Positions 34,200 to 57,942 are shown, counted from the first letter of the stretch. The stretch is DNA of 64,000 nt from Cristatella mucedo (GCA_009760855.2 WPIO01000027.1:2782501-2846500), one strand, 5' to 3'. The notes: generated from the letters alone by a model not told the origin. Made by a program: numbers and translations.

Positions 34200-35330
34200 A
34201 ATGCCATGTCGTAATCGGAAGCACACCGGTCACTAGTACTTCGAGAGCACTACAGAAGCTCCTTTGTGATCGGCCATCTGAAGCTTCCGAAGAAGGCTCT
34301 TTTAGTCCTGTGTGCAGAACCGGCTTCATCTTTTGGTGAAGAATCGCTGCCAGAATCCTTCGCGACGATTACTAAAGTGAACGCCCAGCTCGCAATAGAA
34401 GACTCCAGCCCATACACACATAATCTCGTCCCTTCAGCCTCTATGTAGCCTAATTTCTCTTTCCTAACCAATTTTCGTTGTAGTCATTTTTCATAATTCT
34501 TATATTGTTATCATTACAGCGTCTCTAGCTTTCATTTCATAGCATTGAAAAAGAATTCCAGAGGGCGTTTCGCAGGATAAAACTATGGATGACCTGCTCC
34601 ACCAATCCCCAAGATAGCGGCTCGTCGGCTTTGTGTTACTCAATTACGATTGAGACTCTACCTTTCAAATCAATACATATGTCGAAATGCAGCAACTGCA
34701 GACTTTTGCTTCAAATTAGTCATATTGACACACTATCCATTACGTTGACAATCAAATTGGATCAGCTTATAAACGTAAAAGCACGTTTTCCTCCCTAACG
34801 TCTAAAACAGGTTTCACAACTGAAACCGATTGCAATTAATTAATTAAACCAATATTATTTTAATATAATTTATTTAATTATTATCATATTCATACTTACT
34901 GAAATGTATTTATTATTTAAATTTAATTACAAAAACTTCGCATTCCTTTGACTATGGGATAGGACGTTGGTGTGACGGAAATACACCCATGAACTATTTA
35001 AAAAATATTAGTAACGATGTGCTTGAAATTCAACCGAGACTCTTTATTTGCAATCTCAACCTACTGCTTGAGCACTCTGGAAACGGACGCCTTTCAAGCT
35101 GCATTATGAAGTCACATATGGGTCCCTAGCTGGTTACTTACAACTCTTCTCACGTTTCAAAGCTATTTTTGGAACATCCTCTATATAAAACTCATATCTA
35201 AGAGGTCAGATTGCAGCTCCATATTTTCAATAATACAGAAAGGCAAGCTTTTTAGCAACTTCCCTTCGTATTGCGGCAGGCGATCCTTAACAGCTATCCA
35301 CCACCGCTTGCAGCGAGATCCGGGTAAAAA
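34200..35330. repeat. Unclassified dispersed repeat, copy 1
   Basis: Pairs, with strong divergence, with 39550-40450. Shared landmarks: CGAAGAAGGCT / TGAAGAAGGCT, ATCCCCAAGA, TGTGTTACTCAA / TGTGCTACTCAA, CGATGTGCTTGAAA / CGATGTGCTCGAAA, CTGCTTG...CTCTGG.AACGG. Each copy ends in a decayed SINE body (35236-35330 here). No family was identified. Confidence 0.55.
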
Positions 35331-35529
35331 AAAACATCGAGCACCTGAATATCCCCAATTCAAGACCCGGGTCCAAAACCTTGTCAGATTCAGCTCTTAT
35401 TACCTGTATCAGCTACTTTACGCAAGAATGGGTTGACAAACTCTATTCAAAGCGCGATATCGCCTTAAGTGACCAACTGGTTGTCTATCGCTTCAATTTT
35501 TGCTCTCTTGCTCCTTGAAGTTTGAGCTC

Positions 35530-36300
35530 TCTTGTTTGAACACTCAGTTGTATCTTTGCTTTGATCCCTTCCAGCCTTCGAGCACCTCAAATTCTCTTAA
35601 CTCACTTGCTGCATGTATTGATGAAATCCGCACATGGATGACAGCAAATCTTTTTAAACAAAATGATGATAAAACTAACTTACTAGTTATGGGCAAACCC
35701 TGTGTGAGTCACAAATTGGAAAGGCTGACGCTCAAAAATGGCTCAGGTAGCATATCTCCTGTTGAATCAGATCGCTATCTATATGTCATGTTCCAAAGTG
35801 ACCTCTCGTAAGACGGCAACATCAGCTCCTCAGTCAGATCTGCCTATTATCAGCTACATAAGATTGCTGAAATTCGGGTTTGTTAAGATAATGATACCAC
35901 GTCTAAGTTGGTCCGTGCATTTGTGACATCCCGTTTCGACTTCTGCAACTCACTGCTTACTAGCTTACCGGCAGGTGCGATCAGGCAATTACAGCTGGTG
36001 CAAAACTCCTCATCTAAGCTTGTCTGTCATGAGCGTCGCAGTTGCCACATCACACCACTTCTCGCCGACCTGCACTGGCTACCAGTCAAGCAACGGATTG
36101 ACTTCAGAGTTTTATTGCTCACTTTTAGGTCCCTTCATTCTTTGGCTCCAGCCTATCTCTCAGATCTACTCCCCCACCAGGCCAAGCATCGTACAACCCG
36201 CTTTTCGGAATCCAACAGTCTAGAAATACCTCGTACAAACCTCAAATCCTTTGAAGACCGTTCACTTAGTTCGTATGCTCCCAAAGCCTGGAACTCTAAC
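35530..36300 (+). mobile_element. L2/CR1-clade LINE internal fragment
   Basis: Begins at LYLCFDPFQPSSTS just after YADD and ends at [10 protein letters not shown]. Good matches to the 5806 copy: KTNLLVMGKPCVSHKLERLT and [20 protein letters not shown]. Both ends are truncated, with no 3' UTR. Confidence 0.85.
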
Positions 36301-36379
36301 TGGAACTATGCTGAAGTAGCAATTTCTTTACCGGGCAGTCTCAAATAAGACTGTTGCTAGGCTATCGATGCACAAGTCG

Positions 36380-36850
36380 AACCTAGGCAGGAGATTGTGA
36401 ACAACTTTTTCAAATGTACCCTACTGCTATTCCTATCAAAGACTCTGGAACTAAGATTGGAAAAGTACCTTCACACCTATACCAATCTTCAAAGCTAGCA
36501 AGTAAGTTCCAGTAAGGAGTAAGAGGTAGTTAGTCCACAGAGTCAGCTGTGAGTTTATAAGGACCTTCGCCTGAAAGCTGATTTAGATGCAGTCTCTCGG
36601 CTAGTTATGCCGAAGCTTTCGGCAGCAATTATCATCGATCGTTAAGTCATTATTCAACTTCTAGCATTTCGGCTCATTATCATTGGCACTGCACTGCATA
36701 TGCTTAAGACCTATCTTAATGAAAGATTTCCAGAATTTTCTAGACTTAAGCGACCAACTTAAGCCTTTAAGCCTTTGAAGAGCAGAGCACCGCTAGGGTC
36801 TGTCCTAAGTTAAGTTCCTATCCATACTTAAGTCTTGCGTTTCCATGCAC
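36380..36850 (+). mobile_element. Very decayed L2 LINE RT segment
   Basis: Residual SKFQ-GVRGS and STESAV words, followed by a decayed AFDTID-like stretch, reproduce the order seen at 12300-12480. Confidence 0.5.
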
Positions 36851-36877
36851 CACTTAGGCCTTTAATGTTGTGCTGAA

Positions 36878-37330
36878 TAATAATATTAATAATAACTACA
36901 GTCATGCATTTGTATAGTGGGCCCACAGAATTGAATCTCTTTCAAGGTACTTTACAGATGCATTGTACATAGAATTACTAAGTGATTGGTGGTAACATCG
37001 GCAAGCACCCAGCACGGTGTAAGTAAGTACATGCGAACGAATAGAAAGTCGTAAAGACTCACCAAATGCTGCAACAAACAGGTTTCTTTTAACGCTTTTA
37101 ACGTTTTTTATATGTCATCGTGCCGTGAAACGTCGTGGCGTGCTTCGGTACTCAGCTCCAGGCTTTGAGAGAGTGGGAACTAAAGGCCACTAACGGTTTT
37201 GAAGTCGTACTAGGTGTGACTAAAGTATTCGAGTGAGAATGGTACGATTCTTCGCCTGGTTGCTGAGTAGTTTAGTACTAGAAGATTAGAAATCCTCCGG
37301 GACTATATTACCAGCCGGTCAAAATTTATC
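36878..37330 (-). mobile_element. Decayed L2 LINE 3' end
   Basis: AAT repeats, then AATCTCTTTCAAGGTACTTT (terminus), then CAGGTTTCTTTTAACGCTTT and CTCCAGGCTTTGAGAGAGTG (end of the ORF). Confidence 0.65.
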
Positions 37331-37392
37331 AACTCCAGTGCACTAGGCAGTGCTTCGGTCGCATTGATGGTATCAAGCTTTCTCGACAGTAG

Positions 37393-37394
<2 letters not shown>

Positions 37395-37456
<62 letters not shown>
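37395..37456. repeat. (AT)n microsatellite
   Basis: About 60 bp of alternating AT with one phase break, flanked by AGTAGAATTA on both sides. Confidence 0.95.
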
Positions 37457-37462
<6 letters not shown>

Positions 37463-37479
37463 TAGTAGAATTAACCTAA

Positions 37480-37990
37480 TGTTTAAGCAAAGATCTAGTT
37501 TCACTCAGAAATTGGAAAACATAACCATCCAAAGGGTTAATGAAGCAATCTTCCTTTAGCCTCTGTACGAGATTTGGGTGAATTGTTCCAAAAGTACTTC
37601 CTTTTAGACAACTTCGTCAATTCAACGTTGAGCTAACCTACTTTCAGCCTAATGAAAGTGCGAAAACACTCGGAATAGCTTGGACAGGACCCCACACTCA
37701 TTTTGGTCCGTGCAATCATGACGTCCTGCCTACGCTGCTGTGACTAGCTACATGCAAGTCTTCTTGCCTGTGCAGTAACATCATTTCAGTTGGTGAGCAG
37801 CTCTGCTATTGAGCTTTTTTCGTTAACGTCGAAATTGGCACATAAGACGAGTGCTCACCGACCTGCAGTAGCCCCGCATGATGCAGCGTATCTCCTTCGA
37901 GTTTTGGTCACCCAGTTGTAGCTCCTTTCACTCGTATTTCCCTTCCCCTGCAGCGTATCTATAATCAAACTCAACTCCAGCGGAGGCAGT
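37480..37990 (+). mobile_element. Decayed L2 LINE RT C-terminal fragment
   Basis: CACTCAGAAATTGGAAAACA, GAGATTTGGGTGAATTGTTC and TTGGTCCGTGCAATCATGAC follow the order of RT C-terminal blocks in better copies. Confidence 0.6.
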
Positions 37991-38459
37991 GCCGGCAATT
38001 CGTGCGTTGCTTAAGCGCACTTCCGGTAAACACTTTCTTTTAAATGCTCATTCATTCTGCAATTGTGAGCATTACCACTAACCGATTGGCCTTATGTAAC
38101 AGCGTTACCTGGTAAATACTTTAGTTCCTAGAACCCTTATGCAGGTGGTTGCAAAATAATGACAAGTTTCCAACGCGACAAGAAGCCTTACGTGACGAAG
38201 TTTCAAAGTGACGAACTTGGTCGTGCGACACGCTGCGAAAGTAAACTTTTAGCCGCAAGTTTAAATTCGGGGTACGCCCTCGATGCACGTTGGGTAAGTT
38301 TGTCTGGCTTTCAGTACCTTCATTACCGATGTCATGACCTTGATGCCCTGAAACCATGTGGACCTATGCATCTTCAATTGAACTATCGTAATAAGCCGCA
38401 AAATACAATTTTAGTGACAATGATTTTCTACAGTTAAATTAAAACTATAATAATTTTAT

Positions 38460-38888
38460 TTATTATTATTTAGAAACTCTGCAGCTAGCAGCTAGCTAGC
38501 AGCTAGCCTGTCTGTCGTGAGCGTCGCTGTTGCCACATCGCACCACTTGTCATCAACCTGCACTGGCTCCCAGTCTTGCAAACGCACCGACTTCCAGGTT
38601 TTGTCACTCACTTTTAGGTCCCTTCAGTCTTTGTTTCAAGCCTACCTATCAGATCAAGTGCCCCACCAGGCTAAGCATCGTAATGCTCGCTTTTCGGGAT
38701 ATAATTGTTTACCTTTACCTCGTACCAACCTCAAAATTCATTTTGTTTTTGTTGTTTTTCAAGCATGATTTTACTTACCATTTAATTGCATTTCCCTTTG
38801 CAGCAAATGTAAAGTGCCTAGAAAGAGATTAAGTTCTCTGAGGGTGCTTTATCAAGTACATTATTATTATTATTATTATTATTATTAA
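38460..38888 (+). mobile_element. L2 LINE 3' part, internally deleted
   Basis: CTGTCTGTCGTGAGCGTCGC (ORF) passes directly from the IPRTNLK region to the 3' UTR end (TTGTTTTTCAAGCATGATTT) and finishes with (ATT)n at about 38887. Confidence 0.8.
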
Positions 38889-39295
38889 AACCTATTGAGA
38901 CCGTGCATTTGGTTCGTATGCTTATCAAGCCAGCAACTCACTCCCGACTTGCATCACGACATCCCCTGACTTGACCACATTTAAAAAGGAGTTATAAAAA
39001 CACCTACTACATTGAACAGCATTTAGTGTGTCCCTGTGATTCGTGCTTCATGAGCTTATTAGTGCTGACCCTGTGCATGTCACCCCAAACCATGTTAATC
39101 ATGTCGTTTATCAAGCATGCTCACAATTCAATTGTTAGTAAAAAAAAGTATTCAGTTTTCAATTTTAAAGTATTCAATTTTCAATTCACTCACAATTCAA
39201 TTGTGTTTCCCTTTGCAGCAAATGTAAAGCGCCTAGAAAGAGATTGAGTTCTCTGAAGGCACTTTATCAAGTGCATTGTTATTATTATTGTTATC
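38889..39295 (+). mobile_element. L2 LINE 3' end, adjacent to previous copy
   Basis: Starts within the GDRAFSSYA region immediately after the previous (ATT)n and runs to a second terminus, AAAGAGATTGAGTTCTCTGA with (ATT)n. Part of the 3' UTR is internally duplicated around 39120-39190 (CACAATTCAATTG twice). Confidence 0.8.
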
Positions 39296-39549
39296 CCACC
39301 TTTCCCAAAGTGACCTATAGTAGTGCTGTCGGTCCGAAAGTTTAGAATTCCTATGAAAATATTCCACTGGTACTACACCGATCAACGTGACCAACGAATG
39401 TTTAGGTAACAATTTTAGGCACTACTTTGGTAATGCCTAATCTATCAAGGCGCTGTACACTATTCGGTTAAGCAATGCTACTTGTGAGATCGTGAACATC
39501 TATCGGAGAGGCGTTGTTTTTTTAATCCAACAGGTGCGAACCAACAGAT

Positions 39550-40450
39550 GCCCTGTTGTGGTCGTAACTTACTCACCAGTTCGGTCACGACTGGTTTGCG
39601 GGGCCTCCACAGAACCGATCCGTCGTTATTAGCCGCTTGAAGCGTTTGAAGAAGGCTATTCAGCCGCATGGGGAATCGGCTTTACTTGTACGGCAACAAG
39701 CATCTTTGAGTGCAATTCAAATGACCAAAAGCATTTGCAGCTGTGAATAAACCGATCGACAGCGGCACAATAGGAAACTCCACACCTACACCGATTCCAT
39801 CCCTACTGAGGCTTTGTAGCCCAGCCTGTCTCGTCGTAGCCATTTTGAACCACTCTTCGACGGTCACCGTCATAGCGACTCTAGAATTTACTGAAAAAGA
39901 AATTCGTTTGCCGAGACTGTTTCACTGTATGAAATAATGGATCACATGCTGTACGTATCCCCAAGACCGTAGTGAATGAGCTCTGTGCTACTCAAACGGT
40001 ATAGCTGGGCCTTAAATCTCGTTTTATGCAAGGGCTCCTTCAAAAACTTGTATCTCTTAGTTAATCGAAGAGTAAGCTGGTCTCATGCGAATACGCCAGT
40101 GAGCCGTTTAAACGATAGTAGCGGCGATGTGCTCGAAACACTTGAACTTCATTACAGCCTAAATTCGACTTGTCAACTCATCAACTGCTTGTGAGCTCTG
40201 GGAACGGCTGCATGGCTACCGACAAAATCCAGTCGCATGCAAATCCCACGCCCTTTCCAGAAAATGCTTCTCTAGTGTTTCATTGTTATTTCAACTGTTA
40301 GTACATAAACCATATTACATTTTTATTACTAAAAAGTCAGCTTTAAGCTCGATATTATCAACAGTACAAAAAGCTAGCTGATTTAAAAGCTTCATTTTGT
40401 ATAGCGACAGAAGAGCCTTAACAGCCGTCCTCGTTGCTTGTAGTGGAAAT
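39550..40450. repeat. Unclassified dispersed repeat, copy 2
   Basis: Diverged partner of 34200-35330, same orientation. The decayed SINE at 40375-40505 follows in the same relative place. Confidence 0.55.
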
Positions 40451-40505
40451 TACAGGATCGCCTACTGCAGGGCTTAAGCCCCAGTTCGAGGTTGTAAGTT
40501 GGGAG
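40375..40505 (-). mobile_element. Decayed tRNA-derived SINE
   Basis: TTTTGTATAGCGACAGAAGA, TTGCTTGTAGTGGAAATTAC and AGGATCGCCTACTGCAGG match the SINE body on the minus strand. The box B region is eroded. Confidence 0.65.
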
Positions 40506-41084
40506 CACCTAACAATCTGGGCTAAGCTCCAGAGTCAACAACTGCATCAGAGCCAGTGGCCATGGCCTGATTTAACTACTCGTGACCGGGATGGTAGACA
40601 GCAAACACTTTTTCATGCATGAAGTTGCCTGAGAGACTGGCTGGGTAGCTATAGCTTTCGTCTTTCCTCTCTGACAATGGAAATCGGTGATTAGTCTAAT
40701 TTTCACACCAACGTCATGCCAGTCGTCCTCAAAGTGATGTGCCATGATAATCTTGCAATACTCAGTTGACTGACTCGGTATATTCCAAGTGTCAGCAGCT
40801 CATTTCCTAAAGACCCTTAGTTGCAGCTACGACAGACATCCAAGCTGAGCTTCAGAACTCTAATATTTTTTCCTGGCATGTCAATAGCTGAGGAAAACTG
40901 GGGCCACGACCATGCTTTCTGATCACGACATGCGCACGTGTAAGATCTTGCCAAGCTGCAACAAGAATGCCAACACTGATGAATAGTTTAGGCAGTTTAA
41001 CCATTGTTATGAATTATGAGTCTTTTTAGTCTTGATGGTGTTTATGTATTCGCTAAGGATTAAAGAATTTTCAAAGCGATCAAA
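40506..41084. other. Downstream flank of the Argonaute gene
   Basis: No gene, RNA or repeat was recognised. Confidence 0.4.
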
Positions 41085-41090
41085 TTTATT
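41085..41090 (-). terminator. Poly(A) signal of the Argonaute gene
   Basis: AATAAA on the minus strand, about 50 nt downstream of the Argonaute stop codon, giving a very short 3' UTR. Confidence 0.65.
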
Positions 41091-41138
41091 TTCACCAAAG
41101 ATCAATTGATTTCAGTGACATACGATGCCGCGTCAAAA

Positions 41139-51726
<10,588 letters not shown>

Positions 51727-51739
51727 TGCTGGGGACAGC

Positions 51740-53190
51740 TAGAAAAAGAACATTTCCAAAATGAAAGTCACTGCCCCGGAAATATTGTGAAACCAAATCG
51801 TTGGAATTCTGTACCGGATCCAGCAGGCGGGCACTGTGTTGCATCTCTTCCTAGCAAAGACAATAGCCGCAATTACCAATGTGTGATTTTAAAATGACAT
51901 TTTTGGACTATTTGAAAATCATTTATAATCTGTTTAAGCAATGTAAACAAATATCAATAATTCATAATCGTAATCTAATGCAACAAGTATTTCCGACTGT
52001 AACTCCAAGTCTTATTCGAATATGATGCATTTATTATTCATTGGTGATTGAACTAGATCCTTACTTACGGTGTCTAAATGGAGATTAAGAGTAAATACTA
52101 TCACAGTTAACAGCTGAACTAACGAGCAAGTGATTAGCAACTGATTTTAAAATCAACAGGACAGCTAGCATTTACCCGGTCTCATTGTGCCCTGACATTC
52201 CACACATGAATGATACAATTTATTATTATTAGCTAAGCATTTGGTACATTTCGACCAAGGATATGAAGTGAGGAGCGGGTGAGTTGTCAGTTTTATCATT
52301 TCAGCATCGTAATTCAGAATAATTTGCAATGTCAGGATGCAGATTCTGCCGGTCGGAGATGCTTCGGAAATGAACGAACTCTGCACGCAGTATTAGACGA
52401 GCGTTAGAGGCAATCTAAAACGGTTTGAGTCAGAGACACGCTCGCTGACAAGGATGGGCATTAAGGGATCAGCTCATTCATGTACGTTCAGTGCATACAG
52501 AAAAGAAAGTCCGGCGACTGCTAAGTGGCTTTGGCTATTCTATCTGCCAACTGACAGGGCAAAATTGCATGCTCTTGAGCGAAGGGGCTCGTACTTGCAT
52601 TTCCTCAATACAAAGACACACATTGCCTACTCAGGCATAACTGATAGGGAGGGCTTACTAGCTTTCCTTATCAAAAGTAGCAACCGCGACTCGGGCATTC
52701 CGCGGCTTACACTTTGAGAGCTGCAGAAAACCCACGGCATACCAATACCATCCATTGAGTCGCTGTGGGTTTACCGAATTACACGCAGACATGCCATTGC
52801 AGTAGTCCAAAGACGAGTCGTGCACGAGCTCACAATATAGTAGAATCTATAGCCGACCACTGCGGTAAATACACCGTAACTCCAGGCAGGAATAGAACGA
52901 GGTGATTAGCTGCAAAAGCGACCGGTTGACGTTAAAAAATAAACCTAGTTTGCGGTCGTCCTGGACCGTGCCTTGTTGCACGTCGTTTGATCTCATAGAT
53001 ACCGCAGACGCGAATGCAATAGACACAAATTCAAATGAGGGAAAAATTAACACATTTAATCGATTACTACTGTAAGAATAAGCATTGAGAGTTGTGAAAG
53101 TTCATCTTGCGTATTATTAAGGAGGCCAAACAAAGAAATAGCGAAAAGCATATTAACGCAACCCTACGGTAGACGGACACCGCAGGTCCA
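51740..53190. other. Upstream flank of Argonaute; one Cys-rich frame
   Basis: A minus-strand frame (52165-52386) contains WSKCTKCLANNNKLYHSCVE, two CxxC pairs as in small zinc-binding modules. It ends near a weak donor (CCGG|GTAAATG) whose phase does not fit the Argonaute start. It could be an exon of an unrelated gene or chance. Confidence 0.3.
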
Positions 53191-54620
53191 AGCTATAGCC
53201 TTCCCACAACCGCGAACTTGTGCTCCAAGTATTAAGTAATAGATGTTAAACAACTGACAGAGTCTCGAGGCAGCAGCCACTGAATGGTTAAAGCAACGTC
53301 GAATACATACAAACACTCTTGTACGTACATACATTTGTGAGCATGAATAGCAAATACTATAAGCAGATACTCGCTCGTAACTAACCTAGCTATGTAAGCA
53401 CGTGCGACTTATTGTACTGGTACATGCACACACACCGGCACACTGACGTACATATAGCTAAACAGGTGTGCAGGTGGCAACCGCTCGCAATTGCAAAGGG
53501 CCTAACATGACAAACAAAGCGCTGCTTCTGGCTGAGACCAGCTGCTCTCGTCACCTACCGGCCGTAAATTGACCGAATACTAAATATTTAGCTTTGAAGA
53601 CTCTCACCATTAGATTTACGCTTCCTACGACATAACATTCTGACCCGTTCCATTTGTATTACTCACAATAAATGAGTTGCGAATAATCTGCTAGAGCATT
53701 TCTAAACTCACCCTACACATAAGTAGCAGGCCAAGCGATTAGGTAACGAAAAGTAAATTGACTCGACACTACGCTCGAAGGGCATACCAGGTCCGAAATG
53801 CCGCTCAAAGCATTGAGAGCAGACGAGACAGGACACTTCACAAAGCAGCGAGGAGCAAAGGTCAACGTAGAACGCTTGAGTACGCTAAGCCTAAGCTGCT
53901 CGCGTTGCTGCAGCAAGTCAGCGCCTGGTACCGCCTGAGCTACAGCTGCAGCAAGCTGTTGAACAATCAATGCACGTGCACTCTGCGGGCTCGTAAGAAC
54001 ACGACGTCGGCACCTGAGCGCTGTCATTCAGGCGCCAGGGAAATCAACTCTGCCGAGTGTCACTCAGAAGTGGCGCCACGTTGAGCGACCAAAAGAGAAA
54101 TGTACCTGAAACTTGGCCAGGCCAGCATCTGCGGCAACCGCCTGCCTGTTATTGCCGTTGTTATCGAATTGAGAGGGTCTAGAAGCGGCAGCCACTCAAC
54201 AGTTAAGGCAAGGTCAAATGGTCACATACACACTTGTACGTGCATACACACCTGCATAATGTGCATAGACCGCAGATACTCTTACAGGTAAGCAGGTATA
54301 TAAGCACGCTGGCGTCTGTATACCGGTGTACGTGCACGCACAACGACACACTGATAAACAAATACGTGTACAGGCGGCCAGGTGGCCCCTGCACGCAATT
54401 GCAATCTGACTGACCGGATATAAGTCAGTTCCGCTTCCGTGTTAGACCAACAGCGGCTGGCCTCAACTGCTGGCCATTATATAACGAATCTCTGATAACT
54501 ACTAAATGCTTAGCTTTAAAGACACACTTATTAAGATTTATGGTTCCCACAACGTACGATTGTGAACGATGCCGTTCAAAATACTTATAATCCATCAGCT
54601 AAGAATAATTTGCTTTATCC
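53190..54620. repeat. Diverged tandem duplication, period about 900-930 bp
   Basis: The segment from about 53240 to 53700 (GGCAGCAGCCACTGAATGGT, CACTCTTGTACGTACATACA, AATATTTAGCTTTGAAGACT) recurs at about 54170-54620 (AGCGGCAGCCACTCAACAGT, CACACTTGTACGTGCATACA, AATGCTTAGCTTTAAAGACA). The segment between (53713-54084) carries no matching third copy. Coding content was not recognised. Confidence 0.7.
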
Positions 54621-56419
54621 GGCTCTTTATCAAAGCCTAATCCAGATTACGATAAGCCTGTTATCCTTATCCGCCTCACACACTTAACCAAGAGTGCTCC
54701 CTTGCGAGCGGCCTTCTCCTGATATCCAGTAACTGAAGAGCTTACACACAAAATGCAAACCAATTAATCACGATCGACTACAGAAAGAAAATTGAAAATA
54801 GCTAATGAGGTGCAATTGAAAAGTATACAACTACAGATCTTGTAAAGGCCCTGATTGAGTTAATCAACATCATTCCTATCTAATTGCGTCTTGAAATTTC
54901 GTAATCTTTGTTACGTCTTGAATTTGTATTAACGGCATCTGGGGGTCCATTGCTTTCTCAAGCTAGGACTCTCCTTCCCATTTACGCCAGGATCTGATCG
55001 CTAATCATGGAGCAACGGCACAGTACCACGGGGTGATCGACCGAGTGTACAAGACTAGAAGACAGATGCACGTTTAAAACAAGGGGTCTAGACAAAACCA
55101 AAGGCAGCAAAACCATTTGGGCGAGAGATGATGCCACACGCGAGCACAAGCCTGTCACAGGATCAATCGTCTAACCGGCTCTGCTTGAAGATTACAAGTG
55201 TACGTCGTCAAAGGTCCTGCTACCTCTTTGACTGCTTAGACTGATAGAGGGTACTTTGTACTCGTCGAGAGGCTCTGCCAAAAGAAACAGCATGCTGCAC
55301 CAGTTCCGGTACTCAACATCCGGTTGCCGAACATGGCCTTTGTTCTTCCGGTGGCGGCCTCTAGGCTTGACAACTCCCAGGTCAGTATACTGAAAGGCAG
55401 TAGCTCCTTCTAGAATAGCCTACATATCTTCCCTTCCGGCAGAAGAATCGCCCTCGCATCTGCAACTTTCTGTGGATGCGTCGTCCAACTGTCACAGAGG
55501 CTGCACGTTTACAGTGGTGGCTCATGAACCTGACGCACAGTAAACGCACCTACAAGAGATTTTACCACGCTGCCCTATAAAATGGCTGGTCTAAAAGGTT
55601 CTCGCAGCTGTTTGGTGGAGTCCAGGCCAAGAATTGTGGTCACGCCTCGCAAGCTGGCGGCTCACCGTCCTCTCCATGAGCATCGTCCTCGGGCGGCGCG
55701 GCAGAATAGTGCTTTTCATTACAATTCCAATCTGAAAGTCACAAGCGATCGATGGTACACGCTGATCGAAGTCAAGATGGTAACACCCTACCATCACAAG
55801 AAAGACTAGCAAACTGTCGGTTTATCATTTCGCCTGGTGATGCTCGCCGTAAGAATTCCTATAGAAAGTTCGTTAAACGGGATTAAAACTTTCTCTGGTG
55901 CTTGCTCTGCCGTAAGCCCACTGGGGCATCATCCTGATTGTTTGACAATTTATTAGTTAGTCCCAACTCCCAGTGTTGGGTCGTGGTTGAGTACACGTTT
56001 CTCCGTCGGTTCTGGCAGATCCTCGTCGGCGTGATGTGTAGGAGCTGGCGGCTCATCCTCGTTAGTTTCCCTTCATTTTAGTCCGTCCTTGGCTTGCATC
56101 AGGTTATTTTTGCATCTGACGATCTATACGCCTCATCCAAGCTAGTTGGTGCTGAAACTTCGTCCCCCGGGTCAGCATTCGGCAATGCTGGGGCCACGTG
56201 CCAAGCTGGCTCTTAGAGGTTGATTTATATCATGCTCGGCAAACCTTCAGCTTCGTCTTCGCCTACAGTGCAGGTGTTCATATCAGAATGGTCCACGAAA
56301 AGCTGTGGCCCGCGACACGTGTGTTGCAACTTTAAGGAAAGAACTCTTCACGGCCCGGGCGTACAACCATAAACGTATTCACCCACCCTTAAAGTCGACT
56401 CTTTGGCACTACGGCCGTA
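54621..56419. other. No recognised gene
   Basis: A 75-codon plus frame (55582-55809) and its antisense shadow are the only notable frames. No domain was recognised. Confidence 0.4.
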
Positions 56420-57425
56420 TTGCAGAGACCGGGTGAGGCATTTCGGCGCCCCGAAACAGAGCTACCAACGACGCCCCACTCCCTCGTGGAAAATCGCAGC
56501 AAATAGCTCCATCACGGAAGAAATGCAAAAAGCACACTGTAGCAGGCATATGGAGCCGAGACCATTGTCTTAACTTTGGTAAAGGTACAAGGTAGCTATC
56601 ACTGCTTTAACTTTGGTGAATTTTTCCAGCCTTGAACCTGGAAAACTAATCCACTACAGTCTGAAAGTCAATATTATCCTAATGCCGACTATGGCTCATT
56701 CTTTTCAGTGGTCCTGAGCTGCTACTTCCATGCTACTCACTACCTCAACTGCTCTCTTGACTATGCTATGCTTCCCACTTTCTCTTTCTCTTTGTTGCGT
56801 GAGACACGAAGTCTGTTGGCTGCCGAATGCGTACCGAAAGCCGCTTAAGCTGTGAGTAGGCTATACACAACTCTCCTGCTTAACACCCACATGGTGTTTA
56901 TGACTTTGAGGAGTTACAAACGGAGATCCATTACTTTACATTATCTTCCAGTGCTTCTTTCTTTATGCGTAATGACCAAATCAGAGAGTTGATGTTGCCC
57001 CATTGATGATCTCAGATAAAGGTGAATTATCTTTCGCTTGCTAAGGAACGTACACAACGGGCTACTGGTGCAGCAGAGAAAGCATGAGAAAGCACTCTTT
57101 AAATTGAGAAACACGTGCTATAAATAAATGGTCATTAAAGACCTAAGTCGAGTGGTGTATTTTGTGCCGAGTCGCGACGTGTGGAAAGAAGCATTTTAAA
57201 GTCGCGTACTTTGTTGTGCGGCTCCATTTCATCAACATCTGAAAAAGAAGACTCCAATGCCTAGACGTTGCTGTGAGAGTTTTGTTTGGTCAATTGCATT
57301 CAAAAGCGGCTAAATAATCTAGCAAGAAACTAATTTTGGCATCGAGATCTGAGAGTCAGTAAAACCTAGTTCTAATTTATAATCGGAGAGAAGCTATGAT
57401 TTCCTTTAATATCCTTGAAGAAATA
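56420..57425 (-). mobile_element. hAT transposase relic, third copy
   Basis: 56480-56580 matches 25190-25260 (AATAGCTCCATCACGGAAGA, TAGCAGGCATATGGAGCCGA). 56985-57425 matches the dimerisation and middle parts of the ZMYM1-like ORF (AGAGAGTTGATGTTGCCCCA, TGGAAAGAAGCATTTTAAAG). About 250 bp separates the two parts where the 25-kb copy has only a short joint. Decayed. Confidence 0.72.
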
Positions 57426-57469
57426 GCGAGGGATGAAGAAATAACGACAGAGGATGAATAGTGAAATAG

Positions 57470-57880
57470 ACGGTGAATATAGGGATTGAATGCAGATAGA
57501 TAGATAAGATAAATAGAGAGAGTGTGTATAGAGATAAATATATTACTTTGTTAATAAAGAGTGTGCTTGCAGAGTGAATTCAGAGAGATATTAAATAAAG
57601 TGGTGGTCTGAGAAAGAGAGAGTGGTTGAGAGTGAGAATGCGTGAATGAAGGTCAAGCGGGATTAAGAGCGATAGATGTTGACACATGTGGAATACACTG
57701 AGTGAATAACAAAAGCACGTAAAAGGAGAGATGGAGTTCTGAGAGTTCTCTTTGAGAGAGGGAGGAGAGAGAGAGAAAGAGAGCTATAATGCAGATAGAT
57801 TGAGTGACAAGAGAGTGCAAGTGCAGAAAAAGAAAAAGAAAGTGGATCAAGAAGAACTGTGAACATATAGAAATAAAAAA
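57470..57880. other. Purine-rich low-complexity stretch
   Basis: GA/AGA-rich with GATAGATAGATA near 57490. Frames are low complexity only. Confidence 0.6.
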
Positions 57881-57883
57881 ATT

Positions 57884-57896
57884 AGATTGCGAGATC

Positions 57897-57942
<46 letters not shown>

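Noticed and set aside
52165-52386. Cys-rich frame as the 5' exon of Argonaute
   Set aside because: Its donor phase does not match the Argonaute first exon, and no Argonaute N-terminus carries this CxxC pattern.
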